Assembly: GCA_029936425.1 (NCBI GenBank) | Contig: JAPYSU010000003.1 | Location: forward strand, 62,001-126,000 | DNA from: Litorimonas sp. | GTDB taxonomy: Bacteria > Pseudomonadota > Alphaproteobacteria > Caulobacterales > Maricaulaceae | DNA length: 64,000 bases | Direction: 5' to 3' | Shown here: positions 49,588-58,752 of the stretch, piece after piece | Layout of the letters: each line of letters starts with the position of its first letter | Numbering within the stretch: the stretch's first letter is position 1 | Position numbers and translations under genes: made by a program | The notes under the pieces: model-generated | The model's database searches: none | Told to the model about the DNA's origin: nothing | Seen by the model: the letters and a program-made list of their open reading frames with translations, nothing else

Positions 49588-51188
49588 GTCTCGATAATAG
49601 CCCCAAGATAAAATCCCTAATTTACTGCCGCGTCTCGTCCAAATCACAGACCAAAGGCTCTGGATTGTCTTCACAGGAGCATCGGTGTCGTCAATATGCC
49701 GAGGCCAAGGATTACGAAGTCTGTGAAGTGTTTACGGATGATGTGACTGGTGGCGGTGATTTTATGAATCGTAAGGGCATGGTCGCGCTGCTAAAATATA
49801 TGGACGATCACCCGCAATATAGGTTTGTCACCGTATTTGATGATCTGAAACGATATAGCCGCGATACAGAATTCCACTTACGGCTCAAACGGGAAATGGA
49901 AAAGCGTGGCGCAACTCGTGAATGCTTGAACTTTAACTTCGAAGATACGCCTGAAGGCGAATTCTTAGAGACTATCGTATCGGCGACAGGAACATTGGAA
50001 CGCCATCAAAACGCTCGCCAAACTCGACAGAAAACCAAAGCGAGATTGGAGCAGGGCTATTGGGCGCTCTCGTCATGTCCAGTCGGCTATACTTTTCAAA
50101 AAGCTGAAGACAGTGGCAAAATTCTTGTCCCTGATCCAGTGACCGCGCCCATCGTTAAGGAAGGATTGGAGGGATTTGCCAGCGGACGTTTCGCCTCTCA
50201 AACTGAACTACGCCGTTTTTTTGAAAGCCAACCTGACTATCCTAAAAACAAGCGCGGGAAGATTTATAATGCGGCTGTTCCGCGACTTTTGCGAAAGGAA
50301 TTATATGCAGGGCTTCTAAGCTGTGAGGCTTATGGCGTATCGCGCCGGAAGGCCAATCATGAGCCGCTCATTTCAATCGAAACGCACCAGCGCATTCTGG
50401 CAAGGCTTGATGGCGGGATATACGCTCCGATGCGTAATGATATTGACGCAGACTTTCCTTTGCGGGGCGGCGTGACATGCTCATCCTGCGGCAAGCCTTT
50501 AACGGCGGGCTGGTGCAAAGGTAAAATCAAGAAATATGCTTACTATTTCTGTGATAAGCGGACAGAAGACTGTAAGGGCGTTATCCCCCGCGATAAGCTT
50601 CATAGCGCCTATGAGGATGTCCTTGGCTCGCTCAAGCCCTCACAAGGATTCCTACGGGTCTTTAAAGCCATGTTCAAGATGCAGTGGGAATTCAAAACCG
50701 AGAAGTCTGCGGATTTGTCCAAGGGCTTTGCCGAGGATGCCAACAGACTCGAAAACCAAATCAATGATATTTTGACCAAGATTCTAAATCTAAGCAATCC
50801 GCGGGTCATCGCAGCCTTTGAAAATCAGATTGAAGATTTGGAACGCCAAAAGCTGTTAGCTGTTGAAAAAGCCCAAAATGCGGTCAGACCTAGAGTACCT
50901 TTTGAGGACATGCTTAAACACGCCTTTTCATTCCTCTCAAATCCGCAAAAACTGTGGAATTCCGGTAGGTTAGACCTTCAACGCATGACCTTACGCCTAG
51001 CCTTCGCAGGGCCATTGGTCTATGACCGTAAAACAGCCTCCTTAAACACCAAATTCTCTTTACCTTTCAGCGTGTTAGGTAAAAATTTTGGTGAGGAGTT
51101 AAAACTGGTGCCGCGAGAGAGAATTGAACTCTCGACCTCATCATTACCAATGATGCGCTCTACCACTGAGCTACCGCGGCTAATATAA
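49584..51188 (+). CDS. Large serine recombinase (integrase) reading into tRNA-Thr antisense
   Basis: 534 residues. The catalytic domain starts IYCRVSSKSQTKGSG (Ser at about 18) with FDDLKRYSRDTEFHLRL, the Recombinase domain spans about 165-260, and a zinc ribbon with CSSCGKPL...FCDKRTEDC lies at about 299-330, followed by a coiled coil (NRLENQINDILTKILNLSN). The family end ...LPFSVLGKN is reached near residue 503. The last 26 residues (VPRERIELSTSSLPMMRSTT) are tRNA-Thr read in antisense, so this tail was acquired by insertion. In a circular element the native tail would be the frame at 23233-23394. It integrates and excises the element. Confidence 0.92.
   Translation: MSLDNSPKIKSLIYCRVSSKSQTKGSGLSSQEHRCRQYAEAKDYEVCEVFTDDVTGGGDFMNRKGMVALLKYMDDHPQYRFVTVFDDLKRYSRDTEFHLRLKREMEKRGATRECLNFNFEDTPEGEFLETIVSATGTLERHQNARQTRQKTKARLEQGYWALSSCPVGYTFQKAEDSGKILVPDPVTAPIVKEGLEGFASGRFASQTELRRFFESQPDYPKNKRGKIYNAAVPRLLRKELYAGLLSCEAYGVSRRKANHEPLISIETHQRILARLDGGIYAPMRNDIDADFPLRGGVTCSSCGKPLTAGWCKGKIKKYAYYFCDKRTEDCKGVIPRDKLHSAYEDVLGSLKPSQGFLRVFKAMFKMQWEFKTEKSADLSKGFAEDANRLENQINDILTKILNLSNPRVIAAFENQIEDLERQKLLAVEKAQNAVRPRVPFEDMLKHAFSFLSNPQKLWNSGRLDLQRMTLRLAFAGPLVYDRKTASLNTKFSLPFSVLGKNFGEELKLVPRERIELSTSSLPMMRSTTELPRLI
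51039..51051 (+). repeat. 13-bp direct repeat, right copy
   Basis: TCCTTAAACACCA, identical to 23254-23266 and in the same reading phase, inside the recombinase gene about 67 bases before the tRNA end. Confidence 0.6.
51106..51111 (+). repeat. Proposed right attachment core (attR), inside the tRNA 3' end
   Basis: TGGTGC is the complement of the tRNA-Thr 3' end GCACCA and matches 23234-23239. The tRNA gene stays complete on this side of the junction, as expected for an insertion that keeps the target functional. Confidence 0.5.
51106..51180 (-). tRNA. tRNA-Thr (anticodon GGT)
   Basis: 75 bases including an encoded CCA. Read on the minus strand, the acceptor GCCGCGG pairs with TCGCGGC (one G-U), the D arm is GCTC...GAGC, the anticodon arm CATCA-TTGGTAA-TGATG gives anticodon GGT, and the T arm is GAGAG-TTCAATT-CTCTC, with discriminator A. 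It is the integration target of the element, and the recombinase gene overlaps its whole length on the opposite strand. Confidence 0.97.
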
Positions 51189-51557
51189 GAAGCGCGGCCT
51201 ATAACGCAGACGGACAGGGAAGAAAAGACCCTTTTAAAGGCCATAAAATTAAAATAACACTCTGGTTCATGGATTTATGAAATTCTCAGGCTGTGGCGTA
51301 TCGACCCATTTTTTGACAAAATTTGGATAATCTGGGGCTTTTCATCACTTTTTGCCCAATTTAAAGCTGCAATCAGCTATTTATCCCTTCTGGTTGCAAT
51401 AAACTGTTTCGGTTTTCGAAATAATTCTCTATAAACCTTATATCAATTTAAAAATGGTGACTCTCAGGCGGCTCTATCGTCTGACTAACCATGTGCTTTC
51501 TAGGCGCCCAATATTTCGGGCTGATGCGAAATTTAAGACAAACGAGGAGTTTGATAC
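51189..51557. other. Gap between tRNA-Thr and TonB-dependent receptor
   Basis: 369 bases without a supported gene. It should hold the tRNA-Thr promoter on the minus strand (a TTATAG just upstream of the tRNA 5' end is a possible -10) and the promoter and leader of the receptor gene, whose GAGGAG ribosome-binding site lies at about 51543-51550. No terminator or repeat was seen. Confidence 0.6.
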
Positions 51558-54215
51558 GTGAGAAGACAAGTTTTAAGTAGTGTTGCCATAGGGGCTTTGG
51601 TCGCCGCCGGTTCTTCGCAGGTTGCAGTTGCTCAACTGAAAGACGAGGTTATCGTAACGGCAACGAAACGATCAGAAAGCGCTCAGGATATTCCGGTAAC
51701 GGTTTCAGCTCTTGATAATTCCACTCTTGAAGAATTGGGCGTCGATGTTTTCACGGATTATCTGGTGCAGCTTCCAGGCGTGACTTCCGGCGGGAACGGC
51801 CCGGGACAGAACACTATCTACATTCGCGGTCTCGCCTCGACAACTCCAGCCAACACCATTGCCGGCGTTGCGGGTCTGGCCCCTAATGTGGCTCTTTACC
51901 TAGATGAGCAGCCTGTTTCGCAGCCAGGCCGTAACCTGGATGTTTACGCGGCCGACCTGGAACGTGTTGAGGTTCTTTCCGGTCCTCAAGGCACGTTGTT
52001 CGGAGCGAGTTCACAGGCTGGTACCGTTCGCCTGATTACAAACAAGCCTAAACTGGGTGTTTTTGAAGCTATCTCCAATTTTGGTGTGTCCTTCACTGAA
52101 GGCGGCGAAATGAGCGAAAAAGTCGAGGCGATTATCAATGTACCTGTGACAGATAAATTTGCTCTTCGCGGCGTCTTTTATAATGACAATCAGGGCGGCT
52201 ATATCGACAATGTTGCCGGCACGCGCACTTTATTGGGCGGGGGCGATACGGGAACACCTATAACAGGTCGTTTCAGACCAGAAGGGACAGTCCGCGCGAA
52301 CGGAGTTCCAGTCGGCGCAGCCCGAGCCGGTTTTCAGGCAGGAGCAGATTTAAGCGGCGTCACATTTCTATCGGACACAAATGATGAGTTCGTCGAAGAA
52401 GACTTCAACGATACAAATTATACGGGTTTCCGGGCCAGTGCTCTTTATGAATTCAATCGCGATTGGAAAGCGACTGTTCAAGTGGGGCGTCAGGAATTGG
52501 AGACGGAAGGCACGTTTTTCACAGATCCAACCTTGGATGATTATGAAATTCAGCGTTTTACACCGGACGATCTTCAGGATGACTACACGAATGTCAGCTA
52601 CACGGTAGAAGGTCGTTTGGGCGCACTGGAAGCGCTCTATACAGGTGCCTTTACAGATCGGGACACAAATCAGATTGCTGATTACACGGATTATTCCTTT
52701 GTTGCGCAATATTTGCCATATTACGTCTGTGATGGTTCAGTCAGCTATCCAGGGTCTGCAGCTCCGAGCGGAACGTGTCAGCCGCCAACAGCTCAAACTA
52801 TTTCCGTGTCCAACACAGAGGTCTTTACCCAGGAGCTTCGTTTCAATACGCCAGCAGAAAAACGTCTTAGGGCGACAGCGGGTGGTTTTTATAGCGACCT
52901 GACTTTGGAAGAACGCAATGATTTCCAATATCTTGGATCTACGGCTCCGGGCGTGGCTTTTGGTGCGACGGCTGTCGATAACTTTGCTCAGCCTGCGCCT
53001 GCTTTTGCAACGGATCGCGGCGCCTTTCCGGACGCGACTGTTTTCCGGAATGACATTCGCCGAACAGATGAACAATACGGTATATTCGGTGAGGGTACCT
53101 TTGACGTCACGGACGCCTTCTCATTGACCGTTGGCGCGCGTTATTATGATATTGATGTTGATCTCGAGGGGAGTGCGAACGCGACCTTCTGTAATGGCAG
53201 CGGCGTCGACGAAAACGCCTTTGGTACCAATATCAGCGATCAGTATGATGGGGACGGATCCTATACATTTATCGGGAGTTGCGACGATTCCTTACGGCAG
53301 ACCTTCACGGCTGGCCAGTCCGTTCAGGATATCATGGATGCCGGTTTGTCGTCTACTCAGGCTCAGCAAGTCTTCAACGCGCTTACGGCGCCCGACACGG
53401 CGTCTACGAGCGGCGTCATCCTAAAGGGTACGGCAAGTTATGAACCGAATTCTGACCTTTTGTTCTACGGGACATATTCTGAGGGCTTCCGTCCCGGGCT
53501 TCTGAACAGACCCGGCGGCGCGGTTCAAACTGGGCCAAACGGAAACGTAAACTTCACGGTTCCGTTTGAGGTCGACACCGATGAGGTGAAGAATTACGAA
53601 CTTGGTTGGAAGACGACGCTGGCTGGAAATCAGCTCCGGTTTAACGGCAGCGCTTTCTATGTCGATATTAGCGATCTTCAGACAACGATTTTTGACCCGA
53701 CCATCACCAACCTGTTCTTCTCTGATAACGCTGCGGATGCACGCATCTATGGCTTAGAGGCAGACTTCCAATACGCGCCAAATGCTATTCAGGGTCTGAC
53801 CATCAACGGCGCTGTCTCCATTCTGGATACAGAAATCACGGATGTTATCACGCCGACAGATGATGTGATTGAAGGATCTGAGCTCGCTTTTGCGCCTAAT
53901 TTCCAAGGGAATTTGACGGCACGCTATACGTGGGATCTTTCCACGGAATATGAAGCGCATGTTCAGGCAAATGCCGTATATTCGGCAGAACAGACAACAG
54001 ACATTATCGAGATCAACCGGGATACTCTGGATAGCTACTTCCTGCTAGGAACGTCTGCCGGCGTGGCCAAAGATGGTTGGTCAGCAGAGCTGTTCGTCAA
54101 CAATCTTACGAATGACGTGGCTGCAACATCCGGGTTCTTTAACTTCGATGTTCAACGTCGCGTCGTCGCGCGTCCTCGGACTTATGGCGCCCGTTTCTCG
54201 GTTCGATTTGAATAG
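51558..54215 (+). CDS. TonB-dependent outer membrane receptor
   Basis: 885 residues, GTG start behind ACGAGGAGTTT. The signal peptide ends near residue 26 (SSQVAVAQ). A TonB-box-like DEVIVTATKRSESAQDIPVT follows, then the plug domain (IYIRGLASTTPANT, LSGPQGTLFGASSQAGTVRL) and a long beta-barrel ending in aromatic YGARFSVRFE with the terminal Phe-Glu. The barrel has the NYELGWKTTLAGN type strand common in receptors of marine alphaproteobacteria for complex organic ligands. The ligand is unknown. It ends before a strong terminator and is not in an evident operon. Confidence 0.93.
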   Translation: MRRQVLSSVAIGALVAAGSSQVAVAQLKDEVIVTATKRSESAQDIPVTVSALDNSTLEELGVDVFTDYLVQLPGVTSGGNGPGQNTIYIRGLASTTPANTIAGVAGLAPNVALYLDEQPVSQPGRNLDVYAADLERVEVLSGPQGTLFGASSQAGTVRLITNKPKLGVFEAISNFGVSFTEGGEMSEKVEAIINVPVTDKFALRGVFYNDNQGGYIDNVAGTRTLLGGGDTGTPITGRFRPEGTVRANGVPVGAARAGFQAGADLSGVTFLSDTNDEFVEEDFNDTNYTGFRASALYEFNRDWKATVQVGRQELETEGTFFTDPTLDDYEIQRFTPDDLQDDYTNVSYTVEGRLGALEALYTGAFTDRDTNQIADYTDYSFVAQYLPYYVCDGSVSYPGSAAPSGTCQPPTAQTISVSNTEVFTQELRFNTPAEKRLRATAGGFYSDLTLEERNDFQYLGSTAPGVAFGATAVDNFAQPAPAFATDRGAFPDATVFRNDIRRTDEQYGIFGEGTFDVTDAFSLTVGARYYDIDVDLEGSANATFCNGSGVDENAFGTNISDQYDGDGSYTFIGSCDDSLRQTFTAGQSVQDIMDAGLSSTQAQQVFNALTAPDTASTSGVILKGTASYEPNSDLLFYGTYSEGFRPGLLNRPGGAVQTGPNGNVNFTVPFEVDTDEVKNYELGWKTTLAGNQLRFNGSAFYVDISDLQTTIFDPTITNLFFSDNAADARIYGLEADFQYAPNAIQGLTINGAVSILDTEITDVITPTDDVIEGSELAFAPNFQGNLTARYTWDLSTEYEAHVQANAVYSAEQTTDIIEINRDTLDSYFLLGTSAGVAKDGWSAELFVNNLTNDVAATSGFFNFDVQRRVVARPRTYGARFSVRFE

Positions 54216-54239
54216 ACCGATTGTAAACGCTAAGCTTTT

Positions 54240-54275
54240 GAAGAGTGTTCTGCGTCGCAGGGCACTCTTCTTTTT
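54240..54275 (+). terminator. Rho-independent terminator after the TonB receptor
   Basis: GAAGAGTG at 54240-54247 pairs with CACTCTTC at 54263-54270, with an inner CTGC/GCAG stem, and is followed by five T residues. It ends 18 bases before the GTG of the next gene. Confidence 0.88.
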
Positions 54276-54292
54276 AATGACGGGAAGAAAGT

Positions 54293-56287
54293 GTGTCTGA
54301 CGCGACTGAGCCATTCACAGAACAATTAGAGACGGCCAAGGGTCTGATGCAGGGGGGAAGATTTTCTGCTGCTTTGGAGCCTTTAAATTCTGTGCTGAGT
54401 GAAGATAATGAGAATACAGAGGCGCTTTATATGTTGGCTGTCAGTCAACGCCATCTCGGTAAATTAAAAAAAGCCGAAGAGACACTTGAAAGATTGTTAA
54501 GTCTCTCGCCTGAATATGGTCGGGGGTATCAGGAAAAAGCGCATTTACACCGAGAGAAAAACGAGGTGAATCAGGCGTTGGAAGCTTATCAATATGCCTG
54601 TCAGCTCAATCCGGCTCTCATAGCCAGTTGGGAGTTTCAAGCCAAACTGCTCGAAGGGCTCGGACGCTCAGAGGAAGCGCGCGCTGCGCGTCAACAAAAA
54701 GAACATTTTCAGTCTTTGCCGAGACATTTATTGGCCGTTGTCAATTACATGCATGAGGGCAAACTCTTAAAGGCGGAAAAAATTTGCCGTCAATTCATGC
54801 AAAGCAATCCTCGTCATGTTGAGGGTATGCGTTTACTGGCTGAAATCGGAAAACGGTTCGGCGTCATGACAGACGCAGAATTTCTTCTGCAAAGCGCGGT
54901 GGAGTTCTCTCCGGATAATATTCAGGCTCGGCTGGATTATATCGATGTTCTCAGAAAGCAGCAGAAATTTGAGGCGGCGCATGAAAATGTTTACCACCTT
55001 TATCAGGCTCAGCCTGAAAACCCTCTTTTCCAGTCACACTATGCGCTCGATAGAATGCAAGCCGGAGAATATGAAACGGCTTTCGAGCTTTTTGACAAGG
55101 TGCTGAGGCAAAATCCGAACGATCCGGCCACGCTTACCTCGAAAGGGCATGCGTTAAAAACATTTGGGCGCCGGGAAGAGGCCATAGCCAGTTATCAGGC
55201 GGCCTATCGATCCAAACCTGATCATGGTGATGCCTATTACGCCCTTGCAAATCTCAAAACCTACGCCTTTTCTGAGGATGAAATTAAGTCGATGCGCCAG
55301 ATTGAGAGCAAGCCGGGGCTATCTCATCAAAACCGAATCTTTTTATGCTTTGCTCTGGCCAAAGCACTGGAAGATCAGGAGAGATATGAGGATTCATTTG
55401 AATTCTATGAACGCGGAAATGCGCTGAAAACGCGGCAAACGCGATATAAATCTGAGATAATGACGAAAGAGCTAGAGGCTCAATCAGAATATTGCGACGC
55501 CAGTCTATTTGAGGCGTGTCAGACGAAAGGCGAGCAAGCTCCGGATCCAATCTTTATTGTAGGTCTTCCGAGAGCAGGATCGACCCTTTTAGAACAAATT
55601 CTGGCCTCTCACAGTCAAGTGGATGGAACGCAGGAACTCCCAAATATTTTAGCACTCGCGCATAAGCTACGGGGCAGGGGAACTTCTACGGAAGCCTCGC
55701 TATATCCTGAAAACTTACGGGAGATGAGCGCCGAGCAGTTAAAGGGTTTTGGCCGGAATTATATCGAAGACACCCGTTACCACCGGAAAGGCGCGCCTTT
55801 TTTCATTGATAAAATGCCGAACAATTTTCGACATATTGGTCTCATTTCTTTGATCCTGCCGAATGCGAAAATTATTGATGCAAGACGTCATCCCATGGCC
55901 TGCTGCTTTAGCGGATTTAAGCAACTTTTTGCTGAAGGTCAGGAGTTCACTTATGGTTTGGAAGAAATTGGGACTTATTATCGGGATTATGTCAGATTAA
56001 TGCGCCATTGGGATGAGGTGCTTCCCGGTAAAGTCCTGCGAGTTCATTACGAAGACGTCGTTACGAACACGGAAAGCCAAGTTCGCAGATTGCTGGAATT
56101 CTGTAATTTGCCCTATGAAGAGGCTTGTCTCTCCTTTTATGAAACAGACAGATCTGTTCGAACTGCGAGTTCTGAACAGGTTCGGCAACCAATTTACACG
56201 TCCGGGCTGGAGCAATGGAAACATTTCGAGCCTTGGCTCTCGCCCCTGAAAACTTCACTAGGGTCAGCCCTCAAGGAGCATCGCTAA
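54293..56287 (+). CDS. TPR-repeat sulfotransferase family protein
   Basis: 664 residues, GTG start after GGGAAGAAAG. Residues 1-370 are TPR repeats (ALYMLAVSQRHLGKLKKAEE and similar). The sulfotransferase domain begins at about 415 with PIFIVGLPRAGSTLLEQIL, the 5'-phosphosulfate loop, followed by IDKMPNNFRHIGLI and the 3'-phosphate site around DARRHPMACCFSGFKQ. It would transfer sulfate from PAPS to a protein, glycan or small molecule. No membrane segment. The BCCT gene starts just after it, but a functional link is not obvious. Confidence 0.9.
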   Translation: MSDATEPFTEQLETAKGLMQGGRFSAALEPLNSVLSEDNENTEALYMLAVSQRHLGKLKKAEETLERLLSLSPEYGRGYQEKAHLHREKNEVNQALEAYQYACQLNPALIASWEFQAKLLEGLGRSEEARAARQQKEHFQSLPRHLLAVVNYMHEGKLLKAEKICRQFMQSNPRHVEGMRLLAEIGKRFGVMTDAEFLLQSAVEFSPDNIQARLDYIDVLRKQQKFEAAHENVYHLYQAQPENPLFQSHYALDRMQAGEYETAFELFDKVLRQNPNDPATLTSKGHALKTFGRREEAIASYQAAYRSKPDHGDAYYALANLKTYAFSEDEIKSMRQIESKPGLSHQNRIFLCFALAKALEDQERYEDSFEFYERGNALKTRQTRYKSEIMTKELEAQSEYCDASLFEACQTKGEQAPDPIFIVGLPRAGSTLLEQILASHSQVDGTQELPNILALAHKLRGRGTSTEASLYPENLREMSAEQLKGFGRNYIEDTRYHRKGAPFFIDKMPNNFRHIGLISLILPNAKIIDARRHPMACCFSGFKQLFAEGQEFTYGLEEIGTYYRDYVRLMRHWDEVLPGKVLRVHYEDVVTNTESQVRRLLEFCNLPYEEACLSFYETDRSVRTASSEQVRQPIYTSGLEQWKHFEPWLSPLKTSLGSALKEHR

Positions 56288-56289
56288 GT

Positions 56290-57927
56290 ATGCACGATGA
56301 TATACCACCAGACCTGAATACCGAGCCTGCCGGACTCATTTCCTATGATACGGAATATGAAACCGGACAAGACAATGTCCGGTTCTTGGGCATGGATTTG
56401 CATAACCCTGTCTTTTTCATTTCTGCTGCAACAATTTTATTGTTTATCATTGGAGCTTTGCTCTTCCCAATAAGGGCCGGAGACTTATTGATTGGGGCCA
56501 AAACCTGGACTCTCAATAATTTCGATTGGTTTTTCATGCTGACCACAAATGTGGCGATCCTATTTTGTCTTTTCATAGCGGTTTCACCTTTTGGAAAAAT
56601 TCGTCTTGGCGGGGAGGCGGCTAAACCGGAATACGGCGTTCTCTCATGGCTTTCCATGTTGTTTGCGGCAGGTGTCGGTATTGGCTTGCTCTTCTACGGC
56701 GCTGCAGAGCCAATGGCTTATTATACAGACTGGTTTGGAACGCCCCTAAACGTTGAAGCCATGACACCCGAGGCCAAGAGATTGGCTTTTAGCAGTACGA
56801 TTTTTCACTGGGCCTTGTCGCCCTGGGCCGTCTATGCGGTGGTCGGCATGTCTTTGGCCTTCTTTGCCTATAATAAAAATCTACCCTTAACTATTCGTTC
56901 CGCCTTTTATCCTATTTTTGGGGATAGAATTTGGGGTTGGCCCGGTCATATCATTGATTTGCTGGCGGTCCTGGCAACCTTGTTCGGCTTGGCAACCTCC
57001 CTTGGCTTGGGCGCTAAGCAGGCGGTCACGGGACTTCACTATCTCTTTGGAATAGAAAATTCTCTGAATACACAAATCATATTAATTGTCGGGATAACAG
57101 GACTGGCTATAATTTCTGTGGTCAGAGGGTTGGACGGCGGAGTAAAGCTTCTCAGTAATATTAACATTGTAATCGCGGTGTTGCTTTTCCTGTTTATTAT
57201 CGCTGTTGGCCCAACTCTGGATATATTCAAAAATTTCGGGATCAATGGAATCAACTACATCAAAGACACGCCGCGGCTGAGTAATATTTTTGGCCGGGAG
57301 GATGAAACATTTTTCCATGGATGGACTATTTTTTATTGGGCCTGGTGGGTCTCCTGGTCGCCTTTTGTCGGCATGTTTATTGCGCGTGTGTCCAAAGGTC
57401 GAACCATACGTGAATTTTTGGCCGCCGTTATCGGCCTGCCCATGCTGGTCGCGATTGGCTGGTTCACCGCCTTCGGGACAACGGCTTTAAATCAGATAGA
57501 TAATGATATTGGTGAGTTACCAGACGGGATAACAGATATCTCCCTCACGCTTTTTCAAATGCTTGATAGCTTGCCCTTTTCTGAAGTTTCGTCTTTCGTT
57601 GCGATCCTCCTATTGATTGTTTTTTTCGTGACGTCATCGGATTCAGGGTCTTTGGTTATTGATAATATTACAGCCGGAGGAAAACTTCATGTCCCCGTGT
57701 CCCAACGTGTCTTTTGGGCCTCTGTTGAAGGCCTTGTCGCGATAGTGCTTCTAGTTGGCGGCGGCGCTCAGGCATTGACCTCAATTCAGGCTGGCGCCAT
57801 TACGGCAGGACTTCCTTTCGCCTTTGTGATTTTGGTCTGTTGTTATAGTCTCTACAAAGGCCTGTCCGAGGACAGCGCTTTAGCAAATGAGGCTTTTGAA
57901 ACCCCTCCGCTGGAAAATAAAACATGA
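56290..57927 (+). CDS. BCCT family betaine/choline/carnitine transporter
   Basis: About 545 residues from ATG 56290, two bases after the preceding stop; a longer frame starts inside the sulfotransferase gene. Twelve hydrophobic segments are visible. The substrate-box motif is FYWAWWVSWSPFVGMFIARV near residue 355, the family signature, and GAAEPMAYY (residue about 140) is also typical. It imports compatible solutes such as glycine betaine or choline using a Na+ or H+ gradient. The MarR-type regulator gene follows after 18 bases and may control it. Confidence 0.92.
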   Translation: MHDDIPPDLNTEPAGLISYDTEYETGQDNVRFLGMDLHNPVFFISAATILLFIIGALLFPIRAGDLLIGAKTWTLNNFDWFFMLTTNVAILFCLFIAVSPFGKIRLGGEAAKPEYGVLSWLSMLFAAGVGIGLLFYGAAEPMAYYTDWFGTPLNVEAMTPEAKRLAFSSTIFHWALSPWAVYAVVGMSLAFFAYNKNLPLTIRSAFYPIFGDRIWGWPGHIIDLLAVLATLFGLATSLGLGAKQAVTGLHYLFGIENSLNTQIILIVGITGLAIISVVRGLDGGVKLLSNINIVIAVLLFLFIIAVGPTLDIFKNFGINGINYIKDTPRLSNIFGREDETFFHGWTIFYWAWWVSWSPFVGMFIARVSKGRTIREFLAAVIGLPMLVAIGWFTAFGTTALNQIDNDIGELPDGITDISLTLFQMLDSLPFSEVSSFVAILLLIVFFVTSSDSGSLVIDNITAGGKLHVPVSQRVFWASVEGLVAIVLLVGGGAQALTSIQAGAITAGLPFAFVILVCCYSLYKGLSEDSALANEAFETPPLENKT

Positions 57928-57945
57928 CCTCTGTCAGACATACAC

Positions 57946-58428
57946 ATGCCATCCCGTTCTGAAGATGCGCTAATATCGCTCAGACAGATTCTTCTGGCTG
58001 TGGAGGTCGACTCTCGTTTTTTGGCGAAGCAATCAGCCTTAAACCCTTCGCAATTCATTTTGCTACAACTTCTTCATACTCGGAACAAAATGACACCGAG
58101 CGAGATAGCCCGAGATATGTCTCTGGCACATGCGACCGTTAGTACCTTAACGGATAAATTGAAACAGGCGGGCCTTATCAAAAGGGAAGTCAGCGTTACA
58201 GACAAACGCAGCCAGACTATTTCCTTGACGGATCTCGGTCGCCAAACCCTTTTGCAGGCCCCTGATATTTTACAGAGACGCTTTGAAACCGGATTTAAAA
58301 ATATTTCAGAAGAACGTCAGCAACAAATGATTTCTGTTCTAGGGCAAATTTCCGTCCTTCTCGGTGCAGAAAATATAGATGCAGCGCCTTTGCTTGATGT
58401 CGGTCCGGCAACAGACCTTTCAGAATAA
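57946..58428 (+). CDS. MarR family transcriptional regulator
   Basis: 160 residues. The winged helix is clear: MTPSEIARDMSLAHATVSTL as the helix-turn-helix and KREVSVTDKRSQTISLTDLG as the wing with the DxR motif. It probably binds DNA as a dimer and responds to a small ligand. It lies directly after the BCCT transporter on the same strand and may regulate that transporter or itself. No upstream operator is evident in the 18-base gap. Confidence 0.9.
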   Translation: MPSRSEDALISLRQILLAVEVDSRFLAKQSALNPSQFILLQLLHTRNKMTPSEIARDMSLAHATVSTLTDKLKQAGLIKREVSVTDKRSQTISLTDLGRQTLLQAPDILQRRFETGFKNISEERQQQMISVLGQISVLLGAENIDAAPLLDVGPATDLSE

Positions 58429-58501
58429 ATCCTTCTAAAGACGTACATAGCGAGCAGGCGACTGTCTTGTCCCGGCAATGCCGAGCTTGTATGACCTTCT
58501 T

Positions 58502-58663
58502 ATGAACGGTTCGAATCCTAAGAAATCATCCGATAATAAATTGAGCCGGGAAGAGCGTCTTGCCAAAAGTCTTCGAGACAACCTTCGGAGACGAAAACAA
58601 GCGGTCCGTAAGAAGTCCAGCTCGAACCCTGAAGATAAAACCGCATCAGGGCCTAAGACTTGA
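58502..58663 (+). CDS. Small basic conserved-looking protein upstream of murA
   Basis: 53 residues from ATG 58502 (an earlier ATG at 58478 would add eight). It contains SREERLAKSLRDNLRRRKQA, an Arg/Lys-rich helix that recurs in small proteins encoded near murA in several alphaproteobacteria, as far as I recall. The rest is Lys/Ser-rich and disordered. No ribosome-binding site is obvious, so translation is not certain. It may bind RNA or membrane lipids; the role is unknown. Confidence 0.6.
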   Translation: MNGSNPKKSSDNKLSREERLAKSLRDNLRRRKQAVRKKSSSNPEDKTASGPKT

Positions 58664-58752
58664 CGGAAAGCTGCCGCAATCCTCTCACAAGATAGGATTA
58701 TGCGTAATAATCTTCTTGCGCTGTAAAACAGCACTCAATAGGCACTTAATCC

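Larger units (their letters stand above)
23234..51111. mobile_element. Integrative mobilizable element inserted at the 3' end of tRNA-Thr(GGT)
   Basis: Proposed ends are the 6-bp TGGTGC copies at 23234-23239 and 51106-51111, the latter being the CCA end, discriminator and first acceptor pair of tRNA-Thr read on the plus strand. Contents that support an element: MobC, relaxase, ArdA, VirD4/TraG-like coupling protein, a resolvase, defence cargo and a large serine recombinase beside the tRNA. No VirB/Tra mating-pair genes or replication initiator were recognised, so it probably borrows another element's secretion channel. Chromosomal housekeeping genes flank both sides. A 13-bp repeat (23254-23266 and 51039-51051) is a competing choice of ends; the right end is certain to within about 70 bases and the left end to within about 50. 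Confidence 0.85.

Noticed and set aside
23801..51111. Complete conjugative element (ICE)
   Set aside because: No VirB4-like ATPase, pilin, or other mating-pair-formation protein was recognised; only relaxase, MobC and coupling protein are present, so mobilizable is the safer call.
51020..51244. Minus-strand frame over the tRNA-Thr gene
   Set aside because: It is simply the tRNA and its flanks read as codons; the tRNA fold is complete.
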